Under the pieces are notes generated by a model that was not told the origin of the DNA, made no database searches, and saw only the letters and a program-made list of their open reading frames with translations. A DNA stretch of 12,957 nt. It comes from JBDTGE01 sp050742975 (GTDB lineage: Bacteria; Actinomycetota; Actinomycetes; Mycobacteriales; Jatrophihabitantaceae). A program made the translations under genes and the position numbers. The DNA lies in NCBI GenBank assembly GCA_050742975.1, contig JBOGDQ010000066.1, positions 1 through 12,957 of the forward strand, given 5' to 3'. This document shows positions 12,815 through 12,957 of this stretch, in pieces (within the stretch, counting starts at the first letter, position 1; each line of letters starts with the position of its first letter).

Positions 12815-12957
12815 CGGGACCGCTCTCGGCATATGCCAGCGAGATCTACCTGCAGGGCATGGCCGGGGTGCTGCCCGCGTTTACGACGGACGCAACCGCG
12901 CTGGAGGACGCCGCGCGCGACACGCTGGCGCCAGGCCCGTTCTGGTACGTCGCGGGC
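12811..12957 (+). CDS. Alpha-hydroxy-acid oxidizing protein / lactate 2-monooxygenase-like, 3' truncated by window edge
   Basis: The first 49 codons of an FMN-dependent alpha-hydroxy-acid dehydrogenase-family enzyme, which oxidises L-lactate or a related 2-hydroxy acid. The N-terminal segment YASEIYLQGMAGVLPAF and later FWYVAG match the start of actinobacterial lactate 2-monooxygenases and related oxidases. The catalytic His/Arg region lies beyond the window, so the substrate is not fixed. The ATG at 12811 is the first start after an in-frame stop at 12802; GGTGA at 12800-12804 is a weak ribosome binding site 6 nt upstream. The start overlaps the TGA of a small leader-like ORF as ATGA. Confidence 0.85.
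   Translation, partial: MTGPLSAYASEIYLQGMAGVLPAFTTDATALEDAARDTLAPGPFWYVAG

Overview
The window comes from a high-GC Gram-positive bacterium, an actinobacterium by several signs: DUF2631 and DUF3618 small proteins, an FeS/iron regulon with IdeR/DtxR-type operators, many GTG starts, strong G/C third-position bias, and several starts that sit 6-7 nt after a TAnnnT -10 element, as in leaderless mRNAs. The genus cannot be fixed from the sequence. No insertion sequence, phage gene, CRISPR array or other mobile element was seen; most of the window looks like ordinary chromosome.

Layout. 1-1082: the 3' part of an acyl-ACP desaturase (+) converges on a small DUF2631 membrane protein (-), with one inverted repeat spanning both stop codons. 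1122-2741: a 539-aa two-domain protein with an N-terminal metallo-beta-lactamase (MBL) fold and a C-terminal Rieske [2Fe-2S] site, the reverse of the domain order of CMP-Neu5Ac hydroxylase. 2753-2825 (-): a well-formed short-variable-loop tRNA whose anticodon reads as UAG (leucine CUA), which is odd because bacterial tRNA-Leu normally has a long variable arm. 2826-3016: non-coding DNA with three direct copies and one inverted copy of a 12-mer. 3017-3800: divergent Bcp-type peroxiredoxin (-) and DUF3618 protein (+). 3806-4657: purU. 4759-6381: a DUF47 PhoU-like protein and a PiT phosphate transporter as an operon. 6371-8580 (-): pxpC, pxpB and pxpA, the 5-oxoprolinase complex. 8676-12741: efeU, efeO and efeB, a ferrous/ferric iron import system with an IdeR-like operator before efeU and another before efeO. 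12811-end: the first 49 codons of an FMN-dependent alpha-hydroxy-acid oxidase or lactate 2-monooxygenase.

Functional units. DUF47 and PiT form a low-affinity phosphate import pair. PxpABC turns 5-oxoproline, a spontaneous glutamine/glutamate product, back into glutamate with ATP. EfeUOB imports iron: the EfeO lipoprotein binds it outside the membrane, the Tat-exported EfeB haem peroxidase acts on the iron or haem, and the EfeU permease carries it in; the two IdeR-like boxes predict repression by iron. The most unusual items are the UAG-anticodon class I tRNA, the MBL-Rieske protein, the long C-terminal extracytoplasmic domain on EfeU, the 12-mer repeat cluster, and a small candidate leader ORF with a hairpin before the last gene.
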